Source: Candidatus Pelagibacter sp.
GTDB taxonomy: Bacteria > Pseudomonadota > Alphaproteobacteria > Pelagibacterales > Pelagibacteraceae
DNA length: 51,358 nt
Assembly: GCA_028343315.1 (NCBI GenBank)
Contig: JAOLYI010000003.1
Location: 1 to 51,358, forward strand
Direction: 5' to 3'
How positions within the stretch are numbered: position 1 is the stretch's first letter; the number at the start of each line of letters is the position of its first letter. A model generated the notes under the pieces. The model ran no database searches, was not told the DNA's origin, and saw only the letters and a program-made list of their open reading frames with translations. The translations under genes and the position numbers were made by a program. This document shows, piece by piece, positions 41,661 through 50,356 of the stretch.

Positions 41661-44093
41661 ATGAGATCATTACCCCATGAAACAAAGGTGGTAGTGATTG
41701 GTGGGGGGATAGCAGGATGTTCTACCGCTTATCATTTAGCTAAAAATGGTTGGAACACAGTATTAATTGAGCGAGACCTATTAACATCAGGAACGACTTG
41801 GCATGCTGCTGGAATGGTAACTCAATTAGGAGCGACACCCCAAATAACAAAAATTAGAAAAAATTCAGTAAAATTTTATAACGATTTAAAAATGATTGTT
41901 GGTGAAGATACCAGCTTTAGAAAAACAGGCACAATAAATATTGCCACCACTAAATCAAGACATCAAGAGTTTTTAAGACAAAAAACAATGTCTAAATTAT
42001 TTGATTTAAATATTGATATTATTGATAAAAAAAAATTCAAATCTCTTTATCCAATTGCAAAAAATAAAGATGTATTTAGCGGTCTATATATTCCAGATGA
42101 TGGTCAAGCAGATCCTGAAATTTTAACTAAGTGCATTTCATTAGCAGCTAAAAAAGAAGGAGTGAAAATTTTTGAAAAATGTAAATTAGAGAAAATTCTT
42201 AAAAGAGAAAATCAAATAAGGGGAGTTAAGACAGACCATGGAATAATTAATTGTGAGTATATAGTTTTATGTGCTGGAATGTGGTCTAGACAAATAGGAG
42301 AAGCTGCTGGAGTAAGCATACCTCTATATCCAAATGAACATTTTTATATGATTACTGAGGATTACAAAAATTTACCAAAAACTCTTCCAACCTTTAGAGA
42401 TCCAGATACTTATTTATATGCCAGAGAATACCATGGAAAAATAATGCTAGGTATTTTCGAACCCAATGCGAAAAATGCTTTTAAAAAAAATGGCAAAGTT
42501 CCAAATAATTTTTCTTTTGGTGAGTTTAGTGTCGATAAAACATATATAAAAATGCTCCATAAATTAGCTTCAAAAAGAATGCCATTAATAAAAGATCTAA
42601 AAATAGAGAAGTATTTTTCAGGCCCTGAGTCATTCACACCTGATAGTAATTTCCTTCTAGGCGAAACAGCAGAAATAAAAAATTTCTACGTTTGCTGCGG
42701 GTTTAACAGTATTGGAATTGGTTCATCTGGCGGAGCAGGTAAAGCAGTTGCTGAGTGGATGATAAAAGGATACACAAATCAAGATTTACTTAGTCTTGAT
42801 GTTAAAAGGTTTGAAAAATTTAATTCTTCTTTAAAATTCATCAAAGAAAGAGTTACAGAAACACTTGGAAATCTTTTTAAAATTCACTGGCCATATAAAC
42901 AACTAGAAACGTCAAGAAATATAAAACTTTTACCCTATCACAAGGAGCTAAAAAAATTAGGCGCTTGTTTCGGACAAATGGCTGGATATGAAAGGCCAAT
43001 GTGGTTTTCAAAAAATAAAAAACCAATTTATAAATATAGTTATGGATATCAAAACTGGTATCAGTCAGCAAAAAAAGAATGTATTAACACTAGAAAAAAT
43101 TTAGGTTTTTTTGATTTAACTCCTTTCGTTAAATTCGATTTGAACGGTAAGTATGCTCATGAACAACTTCAGTATCTTTGCGCTAACAATATTAAAAACA
43201 TTGAAGGTAGAACAACATATACCCAAATGTTAAACCCTTCTGGCGGGATTGAAGCTGATTTGACGGTAAGTTGTTTAAAAAAAAATTATTTTAGAATTAT
43301 TTGTCCTGCTTTAGCAAGGAGTCATAATAAATCTCACATTTTAAAAAATTTAACAAAGAAAGTAAAATTTGAGGACGTTACAGATAAATATTCATGCATT
43401 GGCTTATTTGGACCTAATAGTAGAAAATTTTTAACTCAATTGTTTGGAAATTATTTTTCAAATAAAGATTTTCCATTTTCAAGTGGAAAATATATTAATA
43501 TTTCAAATAGCAAGGTTTGGTTTCAAAGATTATCTTTTATTGGCGAACTTGGTTGGGAGATTTATATACCTATAAAAAAAACTAGTATTATTTTTAAAAG
43601 TATTAAGAAAATGGGTAAAAAATATAGCCTTACTTATTCCGGTATGCATACATTGGATACATTACGATTGGAAAAGAAATTCTTACATTGGGGTCATGAC
43701 ATCACTTCAGAAAACAACCCGTTTGAGTCAGGATTATCTTTTGCAGTCAATTTCAAAAAAAAAGAAAACTTTATTGGCCGAAAAGCATTAGAAAACATTA
43801 AAGACAAACCTTTGAAAAAAAAATTGGAATTATTTTCTCTTCAAAAAAACTTCAAACCTGGGGCACCTTTATTACTTCATGATGAACCAGTATTTAAAAA
43901 AGATAAAATTGTTGGTTACACAACAAGCTCTAATTACTCTTTTTGCTATAACAAAAATATTTGCTTAGCTTATATTGATTATGGCACTCAAAATGAAAAT
44001 GACCTATTTGTAGAAGTAGAAGGAAAGAAGTATCTACTATATTTAGAAAAAAAACCAATTCACGACCCAGATTCTAGATTGATGCGTAGCTAA
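41661..44093 (+). CDS. Dimethylglycine/sarcosine dehydrogenase-like flavoenzyme
   Basis: This is an 810-residue two-part enzyme. The N-terminal half is a DAO-type FAD domain (VVVIGGGIAGCSTAYHLA) with SGTTWHAAG, whose His48 is the expected site of covalent flavin. The C-terminal half is a GcvT-like folate-binding domain with FAO_M linker. It oxidises N-methyl groups and passes formaldehyde to tetrahydrofolate. Usual substrates are dimethylglycine and sarcosine. Here it follows ald directly in the tpa transcript, so an N-methylated sulfonate such as N-methyltaurine is a candidate. The length matches DMGDH. Confidence 0.87.
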   Translation: MRSLPHETKVVVIGGGIAGCSTAYHLAKNGWNTVLIERDLLTSGTTWHAAGMVTQLGATPQITKIRKNSVKFYNDLKMIVGEDTSFRKTGTINIATTKSRHQEFLRQKTMSKLFDLNIDIIDKKKFKSLYPIAKNKDVFSGLYIPDDGQADPEILTKCISLAAKKEGVKIFEKCKLEKILKRENQIRGVKTDHGIINCEYIVLCAGMWSRQIGEAAGVSIPLYPNEHFYMITEDYKNLPKTLPTFRDPDTYLYAREYHGKIMLGIFEPNAKNAFKKNGKVPNNFSFGEFSVDKTYIKMLHKLASKRMPLIKDLKIEKYFSGPESFTPDSNFLLGETAEIKNFYVCCGFNSIGIGSSGGAGKAVAEWMIKGYTNQDLLSLDVKRFEKFNSSLKFIKERVTETLGNLFKIHWPYKQLETSRNIKLLPYHKELKKLGACFGQMAGYERPMWFSKNKKPIYKYSYGYQNWYQSAKKECINTRKNLGFFDLTPFVKFDLNGKYAHEQLQYLCANNIKNIEGRTTYTQMLNPSGGIEADLTVSCLKKNYFRIICPALARSHNKSHILKNLTKKVKFEDVTDKYSCIGLFGPNSRKFLTQLFGNYFSNKDFPFSSGKYINISNSKVWFQRLSFIGELGWEIYIPIKKTSIIFKSIKKMGKKYSLTYSGMHTLDTLRLEKKFLHWGHDITSENNPFESGLSFAVNFKKKENFIGRKALENIKDKPLKKKLELFSLQKNFKPGAPLLLHDEPVFKKDKIVGYTTSSNYSFCYNKNICLAYIDYGTQNENDLFVEVEGKKYLLYLEKKPIHDPDSRLMRS

Positions 44094-44139
44094 ATCATTC
44101 TGGGTTTTATTTTTTCTTCTAACCCATTTTGCTCTTTGA

Positions 44140-44361
44140 GTGAGTTCTTTTCAAGCTGTTAATATGTTTAATTTAGAAATGAGTTCACAATATAATATTA
44201 ATAGCAATCTAGAAAATAATCACATTCAGGGTAAGGTAAAAGTTACTGATTTACTATCTAGATTGAATGAAGAAAAAAAGATTGAGAAAAAAAGAAATTT
44301 AGCTCTTGGAGTTGCAGCCGTTTCAGCTGTAACTGTTTTTGGTATAATTCTTACAATTTAA
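44140..44361 (+). CDS. Small single-span hypothetical protein
   Basis: This is a 73-residue ORF beginning with GTG; internal ATG codons at 44164 and 44179 are possible starts. The N-terminal part is polar and Asn/Glu/Lys-rich (VTDLLSRLNEEKKIEKKRN), and the C terminus is one membrane span (LALGVAAVSAVTVFGIILTI). No Shine-Dalgarno site decides the start. It has the look of a tail-anchored membrane protein. No family is recognised, and translation is plausible rather than proven. Confidence 0.5.
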   Translation: MSSFQAVNMFNLEMSSQYNINSNLENNHIQGKVKVTDLLSRLNEEKKIEKKRNLALGVAAVSAVTVFGIILTI

Positions 44362-44407
44362 CTTAAAAAATCCCCATATAACACTTCATAAATCGATTAG
44401 TGTTTAA

Positions 44408-44428
44408 ATACTAAAGTATATTTAGTAT
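44408..44428 (+). terminator. Hairpin after the small membrane protein gene
   Basis: ATACTAAA (44408-44415) and TTTAGTAT (44421-44428) form a perfect 8-base-pair stem with a 5-base loop, followed by CAAGATTTTT. It could end the small gene or form a leader structure for the glycosyltransferase at 44440. All-A/T pairing makes it weak. Confidence 0.35.
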
Positions 44429-44439
44429 CAAGATTTTTG

Positions 44440-45528
44440 ATGAACATAGGTTTTTATATTGACGAGATGAACTTTAGAGGAGTAGCTAACTCATCCTATT
44501 TATACGCTTTAAATAATATAAAAATATTTAAAAATAAATCTATAATTTTTTACAATAAAAAAAATTTTAGAAATAGATCAGAGGTTATTAAAAAGTTTAA
44601 AAAGAAATTTATTTCCATAGGTGTTTCAAATTTTGATGAAATAGACTCATATAAAGAAAAATTTAATCTTGATTTTTTATATATTCAAAAAAGTGGTGAC
44701 AAGGACAATTGGATTTCAAAAAATATTAAAACACTTGTACACGCAGTTTATCCTCAAAAATTGAATCAATTACACGGATATAGTTATGCTTATATTTCTG
44801 AATGGCTAAGTTGTAAATTTTCAAACAATAAAATTCCTTTCGTTTCTTTAATAACTGAAAATAAAAACATCAAATCAAATTTTAGAAATAAACTTAAAAT
44901 AAAGAAAAATAAACTGATACTAGGAAGTCACGGCGGAGAAAGCAGTTTTGATATGAAATTTATTCAATGCGCAGTATTAAATACTGTAAAAAAACGAAAG
45001 GATATTTATTTTTTATTTTTAAATATTAAAAAATTTTGTAAGCATCCGAGGGTTATATTCTTAAAAGGAACATCAAATGAATTTTACAAAGAAAAATTTC
45101 TCAATACATGTGATGCAATGATATATGGCAGAAGTTTGGGTGAGTCATTTGGATTAGCATGTGGAGAATTTGCAATCAAATATAAGGATATTATTTCTTA
45201 TAAATTTAATAGACATAGATCTCACAAATACAATTTACCTAAAAAAAACTATCTAGAATACAGTTCATACGAAACACTTTGTAATTTGCTTTTAAATTAT
45301 AAAAAAAAACCTCAAAAAAAATACAATTCTAAATATTTAAAATGTACAAAAGTAAAAGTTATGAAAGATTTCAAAAATATTTTTTTAAAAAAAAATAAAA
45401 TAAAATTTTCTCATTATGATTATCTAGTAAATTATATTAACCTTTTTAAGATGAATTATTTCTATATAAGACATAAAATCTATAATCATTATTTTGATTA
45501 TTTTTTTTCAAAATTTTTCATTAAATAG
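44440..45528 (+). CDS. Glycosyltransferase-like protein (GT-B type)
   Basis: This is a 362-residue protein; I use the ATG at 44440 rather than the TTG just before it. The pattern HAVYPQKLNQLHGYSYAYISEW, then a second-domain KLILGSHGGESSFDMKF and MIYGRSLGESFGLACGEFA, is the GT-B layout with a donor-binding EX7E-like segment (GESFGLACGEFA). It opens the surface-polysaccharide region. The protein is very lysine/asparagine-rich, typical of divergent genes in hypervariable SAR11 loci. Sugar donor and acceptor are unknown. Confidence 0.7.
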   Translation: MNIGFYIDEMNFRGVANSSYLYALNNIKIFKNKSIIFYNKKNFRNRSEVIKKFKKKFISIGVSNFDEIDSYKEKFNLDFLYIQKSGDKDNWISKNIKTLVHAVYPQKLNQLHGYSYAYISEWLSCKFSNNKIPFVSLITENKNIKSNFRNKLKIKKNKLILGSHGGESSFDMKFIQCAVLNTVKKRKDIYFLFLNIKKFCKHPRVIFLKGTSNEFYKEKFLNTCDAMIYGRSLGESFGLACGEFAIKYKDIISYKFNRHRSHKYNLPKKNYLEYSSYETLCNLLLNYKKKPQKKYNSKYLKCTKVKVMKDFKNIFLKKNKIKFSHYDYLVNYINLFKMNYFYIRHKIYNHYFDYFFSKFFIK

Positions 45529-45570
45529 ATTGAACATATGCATAAATCATTATACAAATTGATAAAATTT

Positions 45571-45647
45571 GGCGAGGTAGCTCAGTTGGTTAGAGCACAG
45601 GACTCATAAGCCTGGGGTCGGCGGTTCGAATCCGCCTCTCGCTACCA
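45571..45647 (+). tRNA. tRNA-Met (CAT), elongator
   Basis: This is a 77-base cloverleaf with genome-encoded CCA. The D arm is TAGCTCAGTTGGTTAGAGC, the anticodon loop CTCATAA has CAT at 45605-45607, and the T arm is GGCGGTTCGAATCCGCC. The acceptor stem pairs over seven positions, with G-U wobble at both ends. It lacks the C1-A72 mismatch of initiator tRNA, so it is elongator Met; an Ile2 (lysidine) identity is less likely. It stands alone inside the polysaccharide region. Confidence 0.93.
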
Positions 45648-45677
45648 AAATGAATATTAGGTCTAAAATTTAAATTA

Positions 45678-46361
45678 ATGAAACAAAAATATATCTTCCT
45701 ATTAAAAAGAATTTTGTACTTTTTTTATGGAGAAAGATTTTTCAAAAGACTGAATTATGATTGGAAAAACTATCCATCAAGAATAGAAATAATAAAGAAA
45801 ATTATTAAAGATAATAATTACAAGAATTATTTAGAAATTGGTTGTGATAATGATGAAAATTTTTCCCAAGTATCTATAGAAAAAAAAATAGGAGTTGATC
45901 CCTTAAAAGGTGGAACTCTTAGAATGACAAGCGATGAATTTTTTTCTGATAATAAATTTTTTTTTGATATTATTTTTCTCGATGGTTTGCATACATACGA
46001 GCAAACAATTAAAGATATCAAAAATTCTCTAAAATTTCTTAATAACAACGGGGTAATTTTGGTTCATGATTGTCTTCCAAAAAAGATCTGGAACCAAATA
46101 GTCCCGCGCATGTATGGTCATTGGAATGGCGATGTGTGGAAAGCTATAGTTCATACTAGAACTTTAGATTTTGCTGATACTTATACTTGTAGAGCTGATC
46201 ACGGAATCGGAATAATTTTTAAAAGAAAAAATAAAAATCTTTTAAAGATAAATCACAATAATTTTAAAAATTTAAAATTTTCAGAGTACTATAAAAATCA
46301 TTTTGAATTTATGAATCCAATTAATCATCAAGATTTGAATAAAATTTTTACACAAAAATAA
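45678..46361 (+). CDS. Class I SAM-dependent methyltransferase, glycan-type
   Basis: This 227-residue protein has YLEIGCDNDENFSQV as motif I (about residues 54-68), FFDIIFLDGLHTYEQTIKDI with the metal-like DGLH block, and GVILVHDCLPKK. The pattern DGLHTYE...HDC belongs to Methyltransf_24-like sugar or lipid methyltransferases. It starts 30 bases after the tRNA and is followed by DUF4422. Probably it decorates surface glycan; the acceptor is unknown. Confidence 0.8.
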   Translation: MKQKYIFLLKRILYFFYGERFFKRLNYDWKNYPSRIEIIKKIIKDNNYKNYLEIGCDNDENFSQVSIEKKIGVDPLKGGTLRMTSDEFFSDNKFFFDIIFLDGLHTYEQTIKDIKNSLKFLNNNGVILVHDCLPKKIWNQIVPRMYGHWNGDVWKAIVHTRTLDFADTYTCRADHGIGIIFKRKNKNLLKINHNNFKNLKFSEYYKNHFEFMNPINHQDLNKIFTQK

Positions 46362-46365
46362 TTTT

Positions 46366-47172
46366 ATGAAAATGTTTTGTATATCAATCAATAATAATCA
46401 TTATAATAAAATAAAAAAATTAGGCTATATTCCAGTCGGTCTTGGTAGCGCTATAAGTGAAGAAAAATTTTTTAAAGATAATTCAGGAAATAATATTTCA
46501 AATAAAAACCCATATTATGGTGAGTACACTTTTCATTACTGGATTTGGAAAAATAAAATTGATGAGCTAAATGAAAAATGGATTGGTTTTTGTCAGTATA
46601 GAAAATTTTGGACACTAGAAAAAAATAAAAAAGAATTTGATACGATTGATGAATTAAATAGAAGTTTATTAAAAAATATTCCACCACAATATGAAAACTA
46701 TGAGAGTATTCTAGGAGAACCTATGTTTATTAATCAGTTCAAGCCCTCTAAATTTATTAAAAAAAATTTTATGAAAATGATTAAAAATCCTTATTTATTT
46801 TTAAATAAAAATAAAAGAAATATTCGTTTTCATTTTGATTTAATGCATGGTGAAGGCAATCTCGATAGAGCTACAGCATTAATTGATAAAGTTGATAGAG
46901 ATGATTTTAATCATTTTGTTAACACAGAAGTTTCTTTTAATCCTCACAACATGTTCATTTGTAAATCAAATAAAATTTTGATGAATTACTATAACGCATT
47001 GTTCCCATGGTTAGAAAGATGTGAAAAAATATTTGGGTTTGAATTAGAAGGATATGGATTAAAAAGAATTTATGGATTTCTTGCTGAGAGATATATGTCT
47101 TTTTGGTTTCAGAAATATACAAAATTTTCTTTGATGCCAATAATTTTTAAAGATGTTTCTGAAATAAATTAA
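46366..47172 (+). CDS. DUF4422 glycosyltransferase-like protein
   Basis: This 268-residue protein matches the DUF4422 pattern: NPYYGEYTFHYWIWKN, then WIGFCQYRKFW, FNPHNMFICKSNKI in the middle, and GFLAERYMSFWFQKY near the end. DUF4422 proteins occur as glycosyltransferases in capsule and O-antigen clusters. No membrane segment is seen. It is convergent with the rfbC gene, overlapping by four bases. The donor sugar is not known. Confidence 0.78.
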   Translation: MKMFCISINNNHYNKIKKLGYIPVGLGSAISEEKFFKDNSGNNISNKNPYYGEYTFHYWIWKNKIDELNEKWIGFCQYRKFWTLEKNKKEFDTIDELNRSLLKNIPPQYENYESILGEPMFINQFKPSKFIKKNFMKMIKNPYLFLNKNKRNIRFHFDLMHGEGNLDRATALIDKVDRDDFNHFVNTEVSFNPHNMFICKSNKILMNYYNALFPWLERCEKIFGFELEGYGLKRIYGFLAERYMSFWFQKYTKFSLMPIIFKDVSEIN

Positions 47173-47702
47173 AGGTGCTTAAATTTTTTTTTAAATTCTT
47201 TGAGAGTTAGTAAAGATTGATCTTTCTTTGAAATAAGCATTTTTTTTCTGGGCCATTTAATATTTAGTTCAGAATCTTTATATGATATTCCGCTTTCAAA
47301 TTTTGGATTATAATAATTATCTAGTTTATAATAAATAATATTTTCTTTTTCAAAACTATAATAGCCATGAGCAAAGCCTGATGGAATAAATAGAGCTAAC
47401 GCATTTTTCTGGGATAAAATAATACTAAAATATTTTCCATAAGTTTTAGATTTTTTTCTTAAATCAATAACAACATCTAAAATTTTACCTTTAACAACAT
47501 TAATATATTTTGATTGCTTATTTTTGATTTGAAAGTGAAATCCCCTAAAAACATTTCTCTTTGAAGTTGTGCAATATTCAAAAATAAATTTTTTTTTTAA
47601 AATTTTATCATTAAAAGTTTCTCTTAAGTTTCCACGTGAGTCGATATTATTTTTTTGTTTTATAATTAATAAATCTTTAAATTTTGTTTTTTTTATTATC
47701 AT
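47169..47702 (-). CDS. rfbC: dTDP-4-dehydrorhamnose 3,5-epimerase
   Basis: This 177-residue cupin-fold epimerase has FRGFHFQ with the catalytic histidine (about residue 56), the IPSGFAHGYYSF block, and GISYKDSELNIKWP near the end. The length is normal for RmlC. It is the last gene of a four-gene minus-strand set (rfbB, A, D, C), consistent with dTDP-L-rhamnose synthesis. Its start overlaps the stop of the reductase gene. Confidence 0.93.
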   Translation of the reverse strand: MIIKKTKFKDLLIIKQKNNIDSRGNLRETFNDKILKKKFIFEYCTTSKRNVFRGFHFQIKNKQSKYINVVKGKILDVVIDLRKKSKTYGKYFSIILSQKNALALFIPSGFAHGYYSFEKENIIYYKLDNYYNPKFESGISYKDSELNIKWPRKKMLISKKDQSLLTLKEFKKKFKHL

Positions 47703-48391
47703 TTTTTAATTATTTTTTTTAATTTTTTTAAATTCATATCAGTACGTTTAGGAAATTCACCTTTAGAGAATTTTTTTTTAATTTTTGTATTTTTTTTTTT
47801 TGCAAACTCATAAACTGTTTGACTAGGACCACCTACATTAATTATGCCTTTTTTATTAAGAATTTTAAGAATTATATGCGCAGCATCTTCTTGGTAAATG
47901 AAATTAGTCTTAACATTTGCATAAGCTTTTTTATGGACAAAAGGTTTTTCCGTCATACATAATCTAATTATTAATGAATTTTTATACATTTGAACCGCAC
48001 ATTCACCCCCAAGCTTTGACCATGAGTAGTTGTTCCAGGGTTTAAGAGGGTCATCCTCGCTATAATTACCTTTGTTTCCAGGATAAACATAGCTAGTAGA
48101 AAGATAAATTACTTTTACTCCAAGTTTAGATGCTTCTTTAACTAAATTACATGTACCTATAATATTTAAATCAATACTTTTTCTTATGTTTTGATCATGT
48201 ATTTTCATTGGTCTAGATAATCCAGCTAAATGAAGAATATGTGTTGGTTTGTATTTGTTTAAATTTTTTCTAATAGAACTTGGAAACAAAATATTTAATT
48301 GTTTTTTATTTTTAAAAATAAACTTATTATTTAATTTTTGAAGTATTTTTCCAAATCTTCCATCTGAGCCTGTTACGATAACTTTAAGCAT
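47699..48391 (-). CDS. rfbD: dTDP-4-dehydrorhamnose reductase-like SDR (short form)
   Basis: This is a 230-residue extended-SDR protein, shorter than the usual RmlD of about 290. It has the nucleotide loop TGSDGRFGK, THILHLAGLSRP, STSYVYPGN and the Tyr-x3-Lys pair in NNYSWSKLGGE. It sits between rfbA and rfbC, the place of RmlD, so it is called as the fourth rhamnose enzyme. The missing length is mainly in the C-terminal substrate domain; a different 4-keto-sugar reductase is the alternative. Confidence 0.75.
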   Translation of the reverse strand: MLKVIVTGSDGRFGKILQKLNNKFIFKNKKQLNILFPSSIRKNLNKYKPTHILHLAGLSRPMKIHDQNIRKSIDLNIIGTCNLVKEASKLGVKVIYLSTSYVYPGNKGNYSEDDPLKPWNNYSWSKLGGECAVQMYKNSLIIRLCMTEKPFVHKKAYANVKTNFIYQEDAAHIILKILNKKGIINVGGPSQTVYEFAKKKNTKIKKKFSKGEFPKRTDMNLKKLKKIIKK

Positions 48392-49256
48392 TAATTAAAG
48401 ATTTTAAATATTTTGAATAATCACATTTTCCGTAAAAATTAATAGCATTTTTTAATTGTTTTTTATTTATCCAGCCATTGTTTAAAGCAATTTCTTCTAA
48501 ACAAGCTATTTTTAATCCTTGTCTATTCTCTATTGTCGAAATAAAATTAGAAGCATCATAAAAATCATTAACATTTCCTGTGTCTAGCCAAGAAGCTCCT
48601 CGTCCTATAAATTCTGCATTAAGTTTTTTTTTCCTTTTATAAAAATTGAGTAAATCGACAATTTCTAACTCACCTCTTTTAGAAGGCTTAAGTTTTTTAG
48701 TTAATTTAATCACATTATTATCAAAGAAATAAAGACCAGTTACCGCATAATTTGATTTAGTTCTTTTAGGTTTTTCTATTAAGGATATTACCTTTTTGCT
48801 TTTGTTCAAGGTAGCAACACCATAAAGGTGGGGATTTTTCACCGGATGAATAAAAATTTTTGCACCAGTTTTTAAATTAATATTCTTTTTTAAAATTTTC
48901 GTCAAACTTTGACCATAAAAAAAATTATCACCAAGAATTAAGGATATATTGTCTTTATCAATAAATTTTTCACCTATTGTAAAAGCCTGGGGAAGGCCTC
49001 CAGGTTTTAGTTGTTCTTTATATTCTATTGATATCCCTAAATTATTTTTTTCAGGTAAAACTTTTCTAAATTGATTTAGTTGTCCTTTGTTAACTATAAT
49101 AAGTATTTTTTTTATACCAGCTAACATCAAAACTGATAAAGGATAAAATATTAATGGTTTATCATATAGCGGAAGAAGTTGTTTATTTACTGCTTTAGTT
49201 AGAGGACTCATTCTTGTACCCATTCCTCCGGCCAGTATAATTCCTTTTTTAATCAT
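48384..49256 (-). CDS. rfbA: Glucose-1-phosphate thymidylyltransferase
   Basis: This 290-residue nucleotidyltransferase has the signature IILAGGMGTRMSPLT, then NKQLLPLYDKPLIFYPLSVLM, SLILGDNFFYG with the metal-binding aspartate, and VISLIEKPKRTKSNYAVTGLYFFD. It makes dTDP-glucose for the rhamnose route. It overlaps both neighbours by a few bases. The length is full. Confidence 0.95.
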   Translation of the reverse strand: MIKKGIILAGGMGTRMSPLTKAVNKQLLPLYDKPLIFYPLSVLMLAGIKKILIIVNKGQLNQFRKVLPEKNNLGISIEYKEQLKPGGLPQAFTIGEKFIDKDNISLILGDNFFYGQSLTKILKKNINLKTGAKIFIHPVKNPHLYGVATLNKSKKVISLIEKPKRTKSNYAVTGLYFFDNNVIKLTKKLKPSKRGELEIVDLLNFYKRKKKLNAEFIGRGASWLDTGNVNDFYDASNFISTIENRQGLKIACLEEIALNNGWINKKQLKNAINFYGKCDYSKYLKSLINA

Positions 49257-50278
49257 TCATTTAATCCTAATCTCTTTTCATATTTTTCTTTTGAGATATT
49301 TTTAAGAAATTTCCTATGTTGAAAATACCAATTTATTGTTTCTTTTAAACCTTCTTCAAACTTTATTTTCGGTTTCCACCTAAACTCTTTAAACATTTTT
49401 TTATTATCTAGTGCGTATCTAAAGTCATGACCTGGTCTATCTTTGACAAATTTGACTCTCGTTTTATTCCCAATTTTTATATTCATTTTCTTGCAAATTT
49501 TTAGTATTTTTTTAATTAAGTCTATATTTCTTAAATTTATTCCAGACCCAACATTATAGTTTTCACCATTTTTTCCATTTAAATATAGCTTAAATAAGGC
49601 TTCACAATGATCTTTTACATGTATCCATTCTCTAGAATTTCTCCCTTTAGCGTAAATTGGAAGCTCTTTATTATTAAAAATATTCAATATCATTTTAGGA
49701 ATTAATTTTTCAGGAAATTGATAGGGACCGTAATTGTTACAACAATTTGATATAACCGCTTTTAATTTATATGTTCTAATATAGGATTTTACCAAATGGT
49801 CAGCGCTTGCTTTAGATGCCGAATAAGGGGAGCTGGGTTCGTACTTATGTTTTTCATTTGATCTCAAGCCATTTTTTATATCACCATAAACTTCATCAGT
49901 TGAAACATGAATTAATTTAGGGGTAATTTTTTTATTTTGCAAAAATCTTAACGACTCAAGAAGTTTAAAAGTACCATTTATATTTGTATGAATAAAATTA
50001 CTCGGATCATCAATAGATCTATCGACATGGGTTTCAGCGGCTAGGTTAAAAATTACTTTTGGCTTATATTTTTTGATAATTTCAATAATTCGTTTCTTAT
50101 TGATAATATCAACTTTTATTAATTTATATTTTTTTTTATCTCTAAGACCATTTTGGTATTTATTTGACGAGTAAGTAAGTTTGTCTAAATTAATTACAAA
50201 AAACTTTTTTTTAATTAAAAAATCAACTAAATTACTACCTATAAAGCCTGACCCACCTGTTACTATGATTTTTTTCAT
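49253..50278 (-). CDS. rfbB: dTDP-glucose 4,6-dehydratase
   Basis: This 341-residue extended SDR has VTGGSGFIGSNLVDFL, AAETHVDRSIDDP, HVSTDEVYGD and YSASKASADHLV with the catalytic Tyr-x3-Lys. The NCCNNYGPYQFPEKLIP and NSREWIHVKDHCEA blocks are specific to RmlB. It is the first gene of the minus-strand rhamnose operon and is divergent from a GT2 gene across 78 bases. Confidence 0.95.
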   Translation of the reverse strand: MKKIIVTGGSGFIGSNLVDFLIKKKFFVINLDKLTYSSNKYQNGLRDKKKYKLIKVDIINKKRIIEIIKKYKPKVIFNLAAETHVDRSIDDPSNFIHTNINGTFKLLESLRFLQNKKITPKLIHVSTDEVYGDIKNGLRSNEKHKYEPSSPYSASKASADHLVKSYIRTYKLKAVISNCCNNYGPYQFPEKLIPKMILNIFNNKELPIYAKGRNSREWIHVKDHCEALFKLYLNGKNGENYNVGSGINLRNIDLIKKILKICKKMNIKIGNKTRVKFVKDRPGHDFRYALDNKKMFKEFRWKPKIKFEEGLKETINWYFQHRKFLKNISKEKYEKRLGLNE

Positions 50279-50356
50279 TTATATAAAGAATTATAAGCTC
50301 AATGTGGTAAATTAGTAAAAGAATTATTCTTTAAAATCAAATATTATTATGAAGAA

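Noticed and set aside
44100..44130. Terminator after the DMGDH-like gene
   Set aside because: TGGGTT and AACCCA can pair, but the loop is long and no T-run follows the stem; too weak to call.
45571..45647. Initiator tRNA-Met
   Set aside because: The first acceptor pair is G-U rather than the C-A mismatch of bacterial initiators, and the body resembles elongator tRNA-Met.
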